Of a DNA stretch of 64,000 nt, positions 44,589 to 55,009 are shown piece after piece. This DNA comes from Pseudomonas spelaei (GTDB lineage: Bacteria > Pseudomonadota > Gammaproteobacteria > Pseudomonadales > Pseudomonadaceae). Under the pieces are notes generated by a model that ran no database searches, had not been told where the DNA came from, and was given only the letters and a program-made list of their open reading frames with translations. The stretch is taken from NCBI RefSeq assembly GCF_009724245.1, contig NZ_WNNK01000008.1:167227-231226 (forward strand). The letters are read 5' to 3'. A program made the position numbers and the translations under genes. How positions within the stretch are numbered: the stretch's first letter is position 1; each line of letters opens with the position of its first letter.

Positions 44589-45710
44589 TCAGCGCTTGCG
44601 CAGAATCACGCTGCCAATCGAATAGCCCGCGCCAAAGGAGCTGAGTACCGCTACAGCGCCCTTGGGCAAGTCGTCCTGGTAGGTGTGAAACGCAATCACG
44701 GAACCCGCCGAACTGGTATTGGCGTAAGTATCGAGGATCACCGGCGCCTCTTCCACCGTGGCTTCGCGACCCAGCAGTTTCTTGACGATCAAGTGGTTCA
44801 TGCTCAGGTTGGCCTGGTGCAGCCAGAAGCGCTTCACGTCATCCACATTCAACAGGTTTTCGGCCAGGTGCTTGCCGATCAACTCGGCGACCATCGGGCA
44901 GACATCACGGAAGACTTTGCGGCCTTCCTGCACGAACAGCTTGTCCGCTGCTCCGATGCCCTCTTCCGCTGCGCGGTTGAGGAACCCGAAGTTGTTGCGG
45001 ATGTTATTGGAGAACTTGGTCAGCAGCTTGGTGCTGACCACATCGAACTGGTGCTTGGAGGTAGCCAGGTCGGCCCGCTCAAGGATCACCGCCGTCGCTG
45101 CATCACCGAAGATGAAATGGCTGTCACGGTCGCGAAAGTTCAGGTGGCCGGTACAAACTTCGGGGTTGACCACCAGGATCGCTCGCGCCTGGCCCAACTG
45201 GATGCTGTTGCACGCGTTCTGGATGCCGAAAGTAGCGGAAGAACAGGCCACGTTCATGTCGAAGCCAAAACCCTCGATGCCCAAGGCTTCCTGGACTTCG
45301 ATGGCGATGGCCGGGTAAGCCCGTTGCAGGTTGGAGCAGGCAACGATCACACCGTCGATATCGGCTGCGGTCTTGCCGGCACGCTGCAAGGCTTGCTCGG
45401 CAGCGCCGACAGCCATCTGGCAAAGGACCGACCACTCGTCGTTGGAGCGCTCGGGCAGGCGTGGCGCCATGCGCTGGGGGTCAAGAATACCGGCCTTGTC
45501 CATGACAAAGCGGCTCTTGATGCCCGAAGCCTTTTCGATAAAGGCGGCGCTGGATTCAGTCAGTGCCTGCACTTCACCGCGCTCGATGGCCGCTGCGTTA
45601 TCCAGGTTGAACTGTTGTACGTAAGCATTGAAAGACTGCACCAGCTCTTCGTTGGAGATGCTGTTGGCCGGGGTGTACAGGCCTGTGCCGCTGATGACGA
45701 CGTTATGCAC
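44589..45710 (-). CDS. Beta-ketoacyl-ACP synthase III-like (PA3286-type)
   Basis: 373-residue thiolase-fold condensing enzyme. Active-site Cys in VACSSATFGIQNA (about residue 154), His in FWLHQANLSMNH, Asn in YANTSSAGS, and the terminal glycine loop SSFGAGYSIGS. In P. aeruginosa PA3286 uses medium-chain acyl-CoA from beta-oxidation to feed fatty-acid synthesis. Location next to the sigma gene supports the match, but not proof of the same substrate. Symbol fabH is avoided because housekeeping FabH is a different gene. Confidence 0.9.
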   Translation of the reverse strand: MHNVVISGTGLYTPANSISNEELVQSFNAYVQQFNLDNAAAIERGEVQALTESSAAFIEKASGIKSRFVMDKAGILDPQRMAPRLPERSNDEWSVLCQMAVGAAEQALQRAGKTAADIDGVIVACSNLQRAYPAIAIEVQEALGIEGFGFDMNVACSSATFGIQNACNSIQLGQARAILVVNPEVCTGHLNFRDRDSHFIFGDAATAVILERADLATSKHQFDVVSTKLLTKFSNNIRNNFGFLNRAAEEGIGAADKLFVQEGRKVFRDVCPMVAELIGKHLAENLLNVDDVKRFWLHQANLSMNHLIVKKLLGREATVEEAPVILDTYANTSSAGSVIAFHTYQDDLPKGAVAVLSSFGAGYSIGSVILRKR

Positions 45711-45936
45711 GGTCGTTCCTCTAAATCTATTCAGGCAGATGGCATTGGTACCGTCGTACCAAACCGTAAGTAGTTCTATTGCGCCCAGCGGACATCAAAC
45801 CGGAAACGCTTTATTCCATCGCGTCGCGGCTGCACCAGCCCTTCTCGACGATCCCGGCATTTATAACAGCGAAGTTTGCCATAAAGCGGGGGGTTTGGCG
45901 CCAGTTGCAACGTACACCTGCCCCCCGGGCGTACGA

Positions 45937-48900
45937 TCAGGCTTCCACCAGGCTCCATTGTTTGCTCAAACGCTTGTCGGAAATGGGCACTTTGGTCCCC
46001 AACTGCTGGGCAAACAACGAGACCCGGTACTCTTCCAGCCACCAGCGGTATAACTCTAGCTGAGGATCGCGCTTGCCTTCCTGGGTGTGTTTGTTCAGGC
46101 GCGACTGATACTGGCTCCATAGCCCACCCAACTCGGTACTCCAGACCCGATCCTTCTGCACCTGGCTCGGCAATTTCTCCAGGCGTAACTCGATGGCCTT
46201 GAGAAAGCGCGGCAATTCCTTGAACCACTGGGCTGGGGTTTCCCGCACAAAGCCCGGGTACACCAGGTTGCTCAGTTGCTGCTTGATGTCATTGAGGGCC
46301 ACAGCCTGGGCCAGGTCAATCTTGCCTTTGAAGCGTTTTTGCAGACCGTGCCACAGCTTCAGTACCTCAAGGGTCAAGCGTGCCAGGCGTTCGGCATGTT
46401 CGGTCCAACTGCCGCGTTTTCGCTCGGCCAAGGCAGCCAGACCAGCACCATCACGAGGCAGGCTGGCTTCTCCTTCCAGCACGCAGCTGTCGAGGCTGGC
46501 CAGCAGAATGTCTTCCACCAAGGCATCGATGCGCCCCAGTTCGCGGTACATCAACCCCAACTCGGTCAGACCGGGCAATTTACCCCGCAGGAATTTGGCC
46601 GGTTCCGCCAATTGCTGCATCAACAGCCGCTGCAAAGCCCGGCGGTGCTGGAATTCGGCTTCAGCAGCGGTGGAGAAACGTCCTTCCTTGACCGTGCCGT
46701 TCTCCTCCACCAACGCCGGATAGACCGTCATCGACAGCCCGGCGATCTTCTGCTGAGTCTTCTCGGCCACCGCCGCAAACACTTTGGCTTCCACCGGCTG
46801 CTGGCTTTTTGCGGACTGAGGCACGGCCAAGGCCGCCTGGCTGGCTTCGGCGAAGCGCGCCGTCAGTTCGGCCAGGTCACGACCTTCGCCGAGGAACTTG
46901 CCCTGGCCGTCGACCACTTCCAGGTTCATCTTCAGGTGGTTTTCCACCTGCTGGGCAGCTTCAGCCCAGGCTTCATCGCTGACCCGTGCCCCCGTCATGC
47001 GCAACAACTCGCGCCCCAAGGCCTGAGGCAGCGAACCCTGGGCAAACTCGATGCGTTGCAGCGCCGCCTTGACGAAGTCCGGCACCGGCACAAAGTTCTT
47101 GCGCAGGGCCTTGGGCAAGTTGCGCACCAGGGCGACGCATTTGGCCTCAATTACACCCGGCACCAGCCATTCCAGGCGCTCGGCAGGCAGCGCCGGCAAC
47201 AGCGGTGCCGGCACGCGCAAGGTCACGCCATCGCGAGGATGGTTAGGTTCGAAGTGATAACTCAAGGCCAAGGCCAGGTCGCCCAGGTGCAAGGTGTCGG
47301 GGTAATGCGCAGCGGTGACCTCACTGGCCTCGCGAGCCAGCACGTCTTCTTCGCGCATGATCAACAGTTGCGGGTCTTTCTGGCTGTTGACCTTGTACCA
47401 ACTGTCAAAAGTCGCGGTCTGGTGAATCTCCGCCGGCAAGCGCGCATCATAGAACGCGAACAGGGTTTCTTCGTCCGCCAGGATGTCACGACGGCGAGCC
47501 TTGGCTTCCAGTTCGTCGAGCTGCTCCAGCAGTTGCTGATTGGCCGTCAGGCACTTGGCCCGCGACTGAATCTCGCCGCGCACCAAACCCTCGCGGATAA
47601 ACAACTCGCGAGAGGTCACCGGATCAATCGGTCCGTAATGCACCGGCCGACGACCGACCACGATCAGCCCGAACAACGTGATCTGCTCAAACGCCACGAC
47701 CTGTCCGCGTTTCTTCTCCCAATGGGGCTCAAAGTGGTTTTTCTTGATCAGGTGCCCGGCCAACGGCTCGATCCAGTCGGCGTCGATCTTGGCCACCATC
47801 CGCGCATAGAGCTTGGTGGTTTCCACCAGCTCGGCGGTCATCAGCCATTGCGGACGCTTCTTGCCGATGCCCGACGAAGGATGAATCCAGAAGCGTCGCT
47901 GGCGAGCGCCAAGGTAGTCACCGTCTTCGGTTTTCTGGCCGATCTGGCTCAGCAAGCCCGAGAGCACTGCCTTGTGCAGTTTCGGGAAATCCGCCGGCTC
48001 TTTATTCAACGTTAGCTGCATATCACGGCAGATCAGGCTCAACTGACGATGGGAATCACGCCACTCGCGCAAACGCAGGTAGTTAAGGAAATTCTTGCGG
48101 CACCAGTTACGCAGTGGACTCGCAGTCAGCTCCTGGCGCTGCTCTTCAAAGCCACGCCACAGATTGACCAGCCCGGCGAAGTCCGAATCGGGGTCTTTCC
48201 ATTGCGCGTGAGCCTGGTCGGCGGCTTGCTGACGCTCCGGCGGACGCTCGCGCGGGTCCTGGATCGACATGGCACTGGCGACGATCAACACTTCCTGCAA
48301 ACTGCCGAGCTTGGCGGCTTCCAGCAACATGCGACCCATGCGCGGGTCCACTGGCAAACGCGCCAACTGCCGGCCCATTGGGGTCAACTGGCTGTTGCGG
48401 TCCACCGCCGACAACTCTTGCAGCAGATTGAAACCATCGCTGATGGCCTTGCCATCCGGTGGTTCGATAAACGGGAAGTCGGTGATTTCACCCAGCCGTA
48501 GGTGCAGCATCTGCAGGATCACTGCGGCCAGGTTGGTGCGCAGGATTTCCGGATCGGTAAACTCCGGCCGTCCAACAAAGTCTTCCTCGCTGAACAGGCG
48601 CACGCAGATGCCCGGCTCGACCCGCCCGCAACGACCTTTACGCTGGTTGGCACTGGCCTGGGAAATCGCCTCGATCGGCAGGCGCTGAACCTTGGCACGG
48701 TAGCTGTAGCGACTGATGCGAGCGGTGCCACTGTCAATCACATAGCGAATGCCCGGCACGGTCAGCGAAGTTTCGGCGACGTTAGTCGCCAACACCACGC
48801 GGCGGCCCGGGTGGGACTGGAAAATCCGCTGCTGTTCGGCCGGTGACAGCCGTGCGTACAGCGGCAGGATTTCCGTGTGCTTGAGCTGGGCCTTGCGCAG

Positions 48901-49848
48901 CATATCGGCAGCATCACGAATCTCACGCTCACCCGGCAAAAACACCAGCACATCACCGGGGCTCTTGCGCTCGCTGCGTTCAAACGCAGCGATTTCATCG
49001 AGGGTAGCCAGGATCGCCTGATCCACGGTCAAGTCATCCTCGACGCGATTGCCCTCCTCGTCCTGCTCCAGCGTCAGCGGGCGGTACCAGGTTTCCACCG
49101 GGAACGTACGACCGGACACCTCGACTATCGGTGCATCATCGAAATGCTTGGAAAAGCGCTCCAGGTCGATGGTGGCCGAAGTGATGATGACTTTCAGGTC
49201 CGGACGACGCGGCAGCAGGGTTTTCAGGTAACCCAGCAGGAAGTCGATGTTCAAGCTGCGTTCGTGAGCTTCGTCGACGATGATCGTGTCGTAGCGCTCC
49301 AGGTAACGGTCGTTCTGGGTTTCCGCCAGCAAGATACCGTCGGTCATCAGTTTGATCAGGGTGTTGGAGTCGCTTTGGTCTTCGAAGCGCACCTGATAGC
49401 CCACCAACGACCCAAGCGGCGTGGCCAACTCCTCGGCAACCCGGCTCGCCACGCTGCGCGCAGCAATCCGCCGAGGCTGGGTGTGGCCGATCAAGCCATA
49501 TTGACCACGACCGATCTCCAGGCAGATCTTCGGCAACTGTGTGGTCTTACCCGAGCCGGTCTCACCGGCGATGATCAACACCTGATGCTTGAGCAGCGCG
49601 TCCTTGATTTCATCGCGCTTGGCGGCAATCGGCAGGCTATCGTCATAACGAATCAGCGGCAGGCTGGCACGCCGCACTGTCACCTGGGCGCAGGAGGCCT
49701 GCACCTTCGTCACCCACTGCGCAAGTTTCTCCTCATCAGGTTTCTTGCGTAGCTCAAGCAGTTGCCGACGCAAGCGGTGGCGGTCGGCGAGCATGGCGTG
49801 ATCGAGGCTTTTCAGCAGTTGGTCGATAGCGGGCGCTTGGTCAGTCAT
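45937..49848 (-). CDS. hrpA: ATP-dependent RNA helicase HrpA
   Basis: 1303-residue DEAH-box helicase. Motif I GETGSGKTTQLPK (about residue 95), motif II DEAH in IIVDEAHERSLNIDFLLGYL, SAT at about 220, QRKGRCGRVEPG (motif VI) at about 400, then the HA2/OB-fold domain and the long DUF3418 C-terminal region typical of HrpA. It resolves collided ribosomes in E. coli and processes some mRNAs. Normal length; the ATG at 49848 is good. Confidence 0.97.
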   Translation of the reverse strand: MTDQAPAIDQLLKSLDHAMLADRHRLRRQLLELRKKPDEEKLAQWVTKVQASCAQVTVRRASLPLIRYDDSLPIAAKRDEIKDALLKHQVLIIAGETGSGKTTQLPKICLEIGRGQYGLIGHTQPRRIAARSVASRVAEELATPLGSLVGYQVRFEDQSDSNTLIKLMTDGILLAETQNDRYLERYDTIIVDEAHERSLNIDFLLGYLKTLLPRRPDLKVIITSATIDLERFSKHFDDAPIVEVSGRTFPVETWYRPLTLEQDEEGNRVEDDLTVDQAILATLDEIAAFERSERKSPGDVLVFLPGEREIRDAADMLRKAQLKHTEILPLYARLSPAEQQRIFQSHPGRRVVLATNVAETSLTVPGIRYVIDSGTARISRYSYRAKVQRLPIEAISQASANQRKGRCGRVEPGICVRLFSEEDFVGRPEFTDPEILRTNLAAVILQMLHLRLGEITDFPFIEPPDGKAISDGFNLLQELSAVDRNSQLTPMGRQLARLPVDPRMGRMLLEAAKLGSLQEVLIVASAMSIQDPRERPPERQQAADQAHAQWKDPDSDFAGLVNLWRGFEEQRQELTASPLRNWCRKNFLNYLRLREWRDSHRQLSLICRDMQLTLNKEPADFPKLHKAVLSGLLSQIGQKTEDGDYLGARQRRFWIHPSSGIGKKRPQWLMTAELVETTKLYARMVAKIDADWIEPLAGHLIKKNHFEPHWEKKRGQVVAFEQITLFGLIVVGRRPVHYGPIDPVTSRELFIREGLVRGEIQSRAKCLTANQQLLEQLDELEAKARRRDILADEETLFAFYDARLPAEIHQTATFDSWYKVNSQKDPQLLIMREEDVLAREASEVTAAHYPDTLHLGDLALALSYHFEPNHPRDGVTLRVPAPLLPALPAERLEWLVPGVIEAKCVALVRNLPKALRKNFVPVPDFVKAALQRIEFAQGSLPQALGRELLRMTGARVSDEAWAEAAQQVENHLKMNLEVVDGQGKFLGEGRDLAELTARFAEASQAALAVPQSAKSQQPVEAKVFAAVAEKTQQKIAGLSMTVYPALVEENGTVKEGRFSTAAEAEFQHRRALQRLLMQQLAEPAKFLRGKLPGLTELGLMYRELGRIDALVEDILLASLDSCVLEGEASLPRDGAGLAALAERKRGSWTEHAERLARLTLEVLKLWHGLQKRFKGKIDLAQAVALNDIKQQLSNLVYPGFVRETPAQWFKELPRFLKAIELRLEKLPSQVQKDRVWSTELGGLWSQYQSRLNKHTQEGKRDPQLELYRWWLEEYRVSLFAQQLGTKVPISDKRLSKQWSLVEA

Positions 49849-50101
49849 CAGGTGGGCAAAGGTCTTCTTTGGGAGGCAGGTAAGCCTTGGGTGACTTAGT
49901 TGACAAATTCAGCAGTGGATTGTCGCAGATTTCAGCCCATCAGGACGAGTCGTAGCAGAGGCTAAATTGAAGAAGTTTCATACGTAACACATAGATTCAA
50001 CCCTACAAATACCCAGATTTGTCCGAAGGTAAAACCAACAAAAAAGCCCTCCAATACGCCTCAACATCTCACTGATTAAAACCATGCCGGAGTTTTGCTA
50101 T

Positions 50102-50710
50102 ATGCGTTTTCCTGACAATCCTACCTACGAAATCAATTCCTGGTTATCAAATTCAGATCCCAAACCTCAGTCTGCAACTTCATCGGCGCCCTCATCACAC
50201 CCCCCACAGGGCTCTTCGAATTCATTCTCCAATTCCAGCAGTTGGCAAACCTCTACGCCACCGCAGACCTCCTACGATGTTTTGACCAATAAAAAAGCAC
50301 GGGATCTTAATGCAGAGAAACATCTCGCAATTGCAGCACTGAATCTCAGAAATCCCCGTGCAGAGCTGGTAACCGTGGATACACCTGGCAGCCTGAAAAT
50401 CCTGTCAAAACCCAACACAGTAAATAAGTTCGTACTCACAAAAGATAACCAAATGATCATTGGAAACATTGATAAAGATGTCCCTCCAAAATGGCTATCA
50501 CACCCCACAATCGCTGAAATCGGAGCTGGCAGTGGTCAGTCAAGTAACGTCGTCAGCGCCGGATATATCAAAAAAGACTTTACTGGCCAAACACGTCTTT
50601 CCAATACATCAGGGCATTATCAGCCCACGGTTCGGGACTTACGGCCGACCCAAGAACACTTGAGAAACATGGGTGTAGATTCGACAAAAGGGCAATGCAC
50701 AATCGCCTGA
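50102..50710 (+). CDS. AT-rich orphan protein with polymorphic-toxin-like C-terminus
   Basis: 202 residues from ATG at 50102, with CCGGAG 9 nt upstream; the upstream ATG at 50084 lacks a site. Residues 15-60 are Ser/Pro/Gln-rich and disordered. The last 90 residues read KFVLTKDNQMIIGNI, then WLSHPTIAEIGAGSG, and LSNTSGHYQPTVRDL. The LSH...ISN-SGHYxP pattern is one I recall from C-terminal domains of polymorphic or secreted effectors. No signal peptide or adjacent immunity gene or secretion gene. Base composition is clearly lower in GC than hrpA and aceK on either side, so acquisition by transfer is likely. Toxicity is inference. Confidence 0.6.
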   Translation: MRFPDNPTYEINSWLSNSDPKPQSATSSAPSSHPPQGSSNSFSNSSSWQTSTPPQTSYDVLTNKKARDLNAEKHLAIAALNLRNPRAELVTVDTPGSLKILSKPNTVNKFVLTKDNQMIIGNIDKDVPPKWLSHPTIAEIGAGSGQSSNVVSAGYIKKDFTGQTRLSNTSGHYQPTVRDLRPTQEHLRNMGVDSTKGQCTIA

Positions 50711-50884
50711 CTACATTCGGAGCCCTTCAATCCGCACAACTGAAAATTGCATTCAACGAGCACAAATAGTCATACCACTCCCATCATTTCTAAATCTGTC
50801 AGTGCCGCCTGAAAAAGGCGCTTGAATTCAGCGTGATGAACTGAGCAAACGCTGGCCCGCCCAGAGAACGGGCTGGGCCGGTTT

Positions 50885-52606
50885 CTATTCATTATCCAAC
50901 TCCTTGCGCCGATACGGAAACACATCAATCACCTTCCCCGCGCGAATCGCCTCCTGCAGTCCCTTCCAATAGTCCGCGTTGTACAACTCGCCATGCAGTT
51001 CATCGAACAACTTGCGCTGGCCGGCATCGGCAAACAGGAAAGGTGGAAACTCTTCGGGAAATACGTCCAGCGGCCCGATGGAGTACCAGGGCTCCGAGGC
51101 CATTTCATCTTCCGGGGTACGCGGTGCCGGGATGTGGCGGAAGTTGGCTTCGGTCAGAAAGCAGATTTCGTCATAGTCGTAAAACACCACGCGCCCGTGA
51201 CGGGTGACACCGAAGTTCTTCAGTAACATGTCGCCGGGGAAGATATTCGCCGCTGCCAGTTGCTTGATCGCCAAACCGTAGTCTTCCAGCGCTTCGCGCA
51301 CCTGGGCCTCGTTGGCGTTGTCCAGGTAGAGGTTGAGCGGGGTCATGCGTCGCTCGGTCCAACAGTGGCGGATCAGCACGGTATCGCCTTCGACTTCGAC
51401 CGTGCCGGCCGCCACTTCAAGCAGTTCGGCCAGGCATTCAGGCTCGAATTTGCTCAAGGGGAAACGGAAGTCGGCGAACTCCTGAGTATCAGCCATGCGT
51501 CCGACGCGATCGACGCTTTTCACCAGGCGATACTTCTCGATCACCGTGGCGCGGTTGACGTTTTTCGACGGAGAGAAACGGTCCTTGATGATCTTGAATA
51601 CCGTGTTGAAGCCCGGCAGGGTAAACACGCTCATGACCATGCCACGCACGCCCGGCGCCATGATGAATTGGTCGTCGGTGGTGGCCAGGTGGTTGATCAG
51701 CGCCCGGTAGAACTCGGACTTGCCGTGTTTGTAGAAGCCGATGGAGGTATAAAGCTCGGCGATGTGTTTGCCCGGCAGGATGCGCTTGAGAAAGCCGATG
51801 AATTCCGCCGGCACCGGTACATCCACCATGAAATAGGAACGGGTGAAGGAGAAGATGATCGACACATCCGCTTCATCGGTGATCAGCGCGTCGATCTGGA
51901 TGCCGCGCCCCTCCCGGTGCAACAGCGGAATCACCAATGGCCATTGCTCGTCGCGGGTGTAGATACGCCCTACCAGGTAGGCGCCTTTGTTGCGGTACAG
52001 CACCGAAGAAAACAGCTCGACGTTGAGCTCCGGATCCTTGCAGACCCAGTCCGGCAAATTTTCCCGCAACTGCGCTTCCAGTCGGCTCAGATCCGCCGGC
52101 AAATCGGCGTAGGGTTCGCTGAAGCTGTAATCGGCAAAGATCTGCTCAAGCATGCCTGACAGCTTGCCTTGCGGCTTGTAGGTGCGGGTTTGCGCGGCCC
52201 GGGCCCGACGCAGGCTCGGGCGGGTGGTGTGAATGAACATGCAGCCGTCGCTGATCAGGTCATGGCTGAACAGCCCGCAAAAGGTCGAGTTGTACCAGGT
52301 CTCGGACAACTCATCGTCAAAGCGCAGATCAATCAGGTTGATGTAGGCGCTTTTCACCAGCGGCCAGGCTGCAATGTCGAGCAACGATGCCTCGTCGAAA
52401 CCGGCCCTCAGGCGCGCGATCACTTCGCTGACTTTTTCTTCGTAGAGGTTGATACGGGCTGTCGAGGCCGCTTGCCCCAACTGCCACTGGGCCTTTTCGA
52501 AACGTTCCCGGGCGCCGTCAGTGATCTGGCGAAAATGCTCGCGGTAATCGTCAAAGCCGTCGAGGATCATTTGCGCAATGTCGAGGGCGGGCGTTTGCTG
52601 CGGCAT
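50885..52606 (-). CDS. aceK: Isocitrate dehydrogenase kinase/phosphatase
   Basis: 573-residue bifunctional enzyme that switches isocitrate dehydrogenase off (phosphorylation) and on, directing carbon to the glyoxylate shunt. Visible: the unusual nucleotide loop [26 protein letters not shown] (split, about residues 315-340) and [17 protein letters not shown] with the catalytic Asp (about 470). ATG at 52606 (GAGG 8 nt upstream) is preferred over that at 52627. It is not in an aceBA operon, as usual in Pseudomonas. Confidence 0.97.
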   Translation of the reverse strand: MPQQTPALDIAQMILDGFDDYREHFRQITDGARERFEKAQWQLGQAASTARINLYEEKVSEVIARLRAGFDEASLLDIAAWPLVKSAYINLIDLRFDDELSETWYNSTFCGLFSHDLISDGCMFIHTTRPSLRRARAAQTRTYKPQGKLSGMLEQIFADYSFSEPYADLPADLSRLEAQLRENLPDWVCKDPELNVELFSSVLYRNKGAYLVGRIYTRDEQWPLVIPLLHREGRGIQIDALITDEADVSIIFSFTRSYFMVDVPVPAEFIGFLKRILPGKHIAELYTSIGFYKHGKSEFYRALINHLATTDDQFIMAPGVRGMVMSVFTLPGFNTVFKIIKDRFSPSKNVNRATVIEKYRLVKSVDRVGRMADTQEFADFRFPLSKFEPECLAELLEVAAGTVEVEGDTVLIRHCWTERRMTPLNLYLDNANEAQVREALEDYGLAIKQLAAANIFPGDMLLKNFGVTRHGRVVFYDYDEICFLTEANFRHIPAPRTPEDEMASEPWYSIGPLDVFPEEFPPFLFADAGQRKLFDELHGELYNADYWKGLQEAIRAGKVIDVFPYRRKELDNE

Positions 52607-52783
52607 AAGGGAAACCTCTGCGGGCATTTGGAAGACCTGAGCTTAGCCAGTGTCGGGGGACAGGAGAAGGGTCATTTTTCCGGCAGCCCCCATGACCCGA
52701 TTTGTTCTGTAAATAGTGGATTAGCAATTGTGTCAGGCAGGCCGTTGGGCAACACTTCCACCCTCATCAAGTAGGAATTTTCC

Positions 52784-53680
52784 GTGAGACCTGTCGACAC
52801 CCTGCACCTGCTGGTGCTGGCCGCTATCTGGGGCGCGAGTTTTTTGTTCATGCGGATTATCGCGCCCGAAATCGGCACGATTCCTACGGCGTTCTTTCGC
52901 GTGTCGATTGCCGCCACCGGCCTGCTGGTGATCCTGGCGATGATGCGGGTGCGCTGGGACTTTCAAGGCAAGTTCAAGACTGTCCTGCTGCTGGGGGTCA
53001 TCAACTCGGGGATTCCTGCGACCATGTATTCAGTGGCCGCCCAAGTGCTGCCGGCTGGTTACTCGGCGATTTTCAATGCCACCACGCCGCTGATGGGGGT
53101 GTTGATTGGCGGCCTGTTCTTCAGCGAGCGCCTGACTCCATCCAAGATCACCGGCGTCTGCCTGGGGTTGTTCGGTGTTGGCATTCTGACCCGCGCCGGC
53201 CCCGTGGCATTCGACATGGAACTGCTGATGGGCGCCCTCGCCTGCTTGTTGGCAACGACGTGCTACGGTTTCGCCGGGTTTCTGGCCAGGCGTTGGCTCG
53301 ATCAACAAGGTGGCCTTGATAGTCGCTTGTCAGCCCTCGGCAGCATGCTCGGCGCGACGTTGTTCCTGTTGCCCTGGTTTGCCTGGAGCGCAATCAGTCA
53401 TCCCCCGGCCAGTTGGGGCGGTTGGCATGTGTGGCTGTCATTGCTGGGCCTGGGGCTGGTCTGCACGGCGTTCGCCTACATTCTGTACTTCCGCTTGCTG
53501 ACGGCCATTGGGCCGGTGAAGTCGATGACCGTCACCTTCATGATTCCGCCGTTCGGCGTATTGTGGGGGGCGCTGCTGCTGGATGAGCCTTTATCAATGG
53601 CCCATCTGTATGGCGGGGTGTTGATTGCAGGGGCGTTGTGGTTGGTGCTCAGACCGGGAAAACTGGCCAAGCCCCTGTAG
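52784..53680 (+). CDS. EamA/DMT-superfamily transporter
   Basis: 298-residue protein with ten hydrophobic segments in two EamA repeats; it starts VRPVDTLHLLVLAAIWGASF from GTG at 52784 (AGGA 8 nt upstream). Substrate unknown. It converges with a second EamA gene 32 bp away, with a shared hairpin between them. Confidence 0.87.
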   Translation: MRPVDTLHLLVLAAIWGASFLFMRIIAPEIGTIPTAFFRVSIAATGLLVILAMMRVRWDFQGKFKTVLLLGVINSGIPATMYSVAAQVLPAGYSAIFNATTPLMGVLIGGLFFSERLTPSKITGVCLGLFGVGILTRAGPVAFDMELLMGALACLLATTCYGFAGFLARRWLDQQGGLDSRLSALGSMLGATLFLLPWFAWSAISHPPASWGGWHVWLSLLGLGLVCTAFAYILYFRLLTAIGPVKSMTVTFMIPPFGVLWGALLLDEPLSMAHLYGGVLIAGALWLVLRPGKLAKPL

Positions 53681-53702
53681 GAGCCTACTCGCCCCTACAG
53701 GG
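53673..53702. terminator. bidirectional hairpin between two convergent EamA genes
   Basis: CCCTGTAGG (53673-53681) and CCTACAGGG (53694-53702), perfect 9-bp stem with 12-nt loop. The first arm contains the TAG stop of the upstream EamA gene (53678-53680). No T run, so it probably ends transcription only in part. Confidence 0.5.
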
Positions 53703-53712
53703 TGTTTATTGA

Positions 53713-54573
53713 TCAGCTTTTACGAAACACAAAAGCCAATCCGATGATGATCAGCCCCATCCCCAGCAGGCTCAACATCGCCAGCCTGTTGCCAAAGATC
53801 AGGTAATCCATCACCGCCGTCACGGCCGGTACCAGGTAAAACAGACTGGTGACATTCACCAGATTGCCCCTGGCGATCAGCCGGTACAGCAGCAAGGTTG
53901 CCAGCAGTGACACCACCAACCCCATCCACAACACAGGCAAGTAAAAGCCCGTGTCGTGCTCAAAGTGAAACGGCTGGAACGGTACGAATACCGCGCACAG
54001 CAGCAGGCCTGCCAGGTACTGCACGGGTAGCGTGCCCAACGGGTTATCGGTGATGCGCTTCTGCATGATGGAACCGAAGGTCATGCTTGCCAGGGCCAGC
54101 AAGCCGAACAGCATCCCCGCCATAGACATGCCGGACAAGCCGATGCCCTGGTAAACCACCATGATCAACCCCGCCAGCCCCAACGCCAGACCGAACATCC
54201 GGCTCCAGGAGCGCTGGCGCTCCATCAGCACCACGGTCAGGATCGGTTGCACGCCCATGATGGTCGCCATGACGCCCGGCGTGACTTTGAGGTCCAGGGC
54301 CAGCAGATAGAAAATCTGATAAGCCCCCAACAGCACCAGGCCGGTGGCCACCGCGTACCGCAGCGGTTTGCCGGGGCGCGGTAACTTGAGCTTGAGGATC
54401 GGCACCAGGACCACCAGGCCCACAAGGGCAATGGCAAAACGGATCAGCAGAAAAGCAAAGGGCGATGCATGGGCCAGGCCCAATTTGGAGAAAATCGCCC
54501 CACTGCTCCACAGCAAGACAAACAGACTCGTCGAGGCCGCCGCGGCCACGGATTGTTTCGAAAGAACAGACAT
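53713..54573 (-). CDS. EamA/DMT-superfamily transporter
   Basis: 286-residue protein with ten hydrophobic segments and two EamA repeats. The start ATG at 54573 follows AGGTGG with a 6-nt gap; an in-frame GTG at 54582 is possible. It is not closely similar to the convergent EamA gene in the N-terminal part. Substrate unknown. Confidence 0.86.
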   Translation of the reverse strand: MSVLSKQSVAAAASTSLFVLLWSSGAIFSKLGLAHASPFAFLLIRFAIALVGLVVLVPILKLKLPRPGKPLRYAVATGLVLLGAYQIFYLLALDLKVTPGVMATIMGVQPILTVVLMERQRSWSRMFGLALGLAGLIMVVYQGIGLSGMSMAGMLFGLLALASMTFGSIMQKRITDNPLGTLPVQYLAGLLLCAVFVPFQPFHFEHDTGFYLPVLWMGLVVSLLATLLLYRLIARGNLVNVTSLFYLVPAVTAVMDYLIFGNRLAMLSLLGMGLIIIGLAFVFRKS

Positions 54574-55009
54574 AGGTACCACCTGTCATCAGGCAAAAAG
54601 CCAACTCAGCCGAGGCTGAAACTCAGTAGGTTTTCTTCAGGCGGGCACGGGGTAACAGCAATCAGCTGATCAGCCCGAAATGCCAACGCCCGGCGGTGAT
54701 ACGACTGCGTACACCGGCGTGCTACTGACAGGTGGGGGGTAATGACTGATCTGCGCAGGCTGCTGGTTCCCGCACGGCACGACCACAGCGCTGACCGCTG
54801 AATCGACTACCGCTATGCACAGGGAAGCTGGCATGTGCTGATCTTTTTTGAAGGGATAAAAAGGTGCTGTGAAACACCTGAGGCTGACTATAACCAGCTG
54901 GCGACATGCTTTGCAACGACTTCGCCAAAAGGCCAGTAAGGACATATGGAGGCACCGCACCTAGCCTTGGGAAAACCAATGCACTCCACCTCAGGAGGAT
55001 CTCTCCCCA
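54574..55009. other. intergenic region, about 435 bp, no gene supported
   Basis: Upstream of the EamA gene and of the GNAT-like gene. It contains a dyad TCAGCC-GA-GGCTGA (54606-54619) and a palindrome ATCAGCTGAT (54661-54670), either of which could be an operator. Two minus-strand frames of 85 and 96 codons have no ribosome sites or protein-like pattern and are not taken as genes. A strong AGGAGG lies at 54993-54998, at the right edge. Confidence 0.5.

Noticed and set aside
46276..48015. 579-codon plus-strand frame opposite hrpA
   Set aside because: Shadow of a clear DEAH helicase. Long frames antisense to high-GC genes are common by codon bias.
50010..50101. hrp box (T3SS promoter) before the effector-like gene
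   Set aside because: No GGAACC-N16-CCAC pattern seen, so T3SS co-regulation is not supported.
54670..54979. Minus-strand frames of 85-96 codons
   Set aside because: No ribosome site, unusual amino-acid content and mutual overlap.
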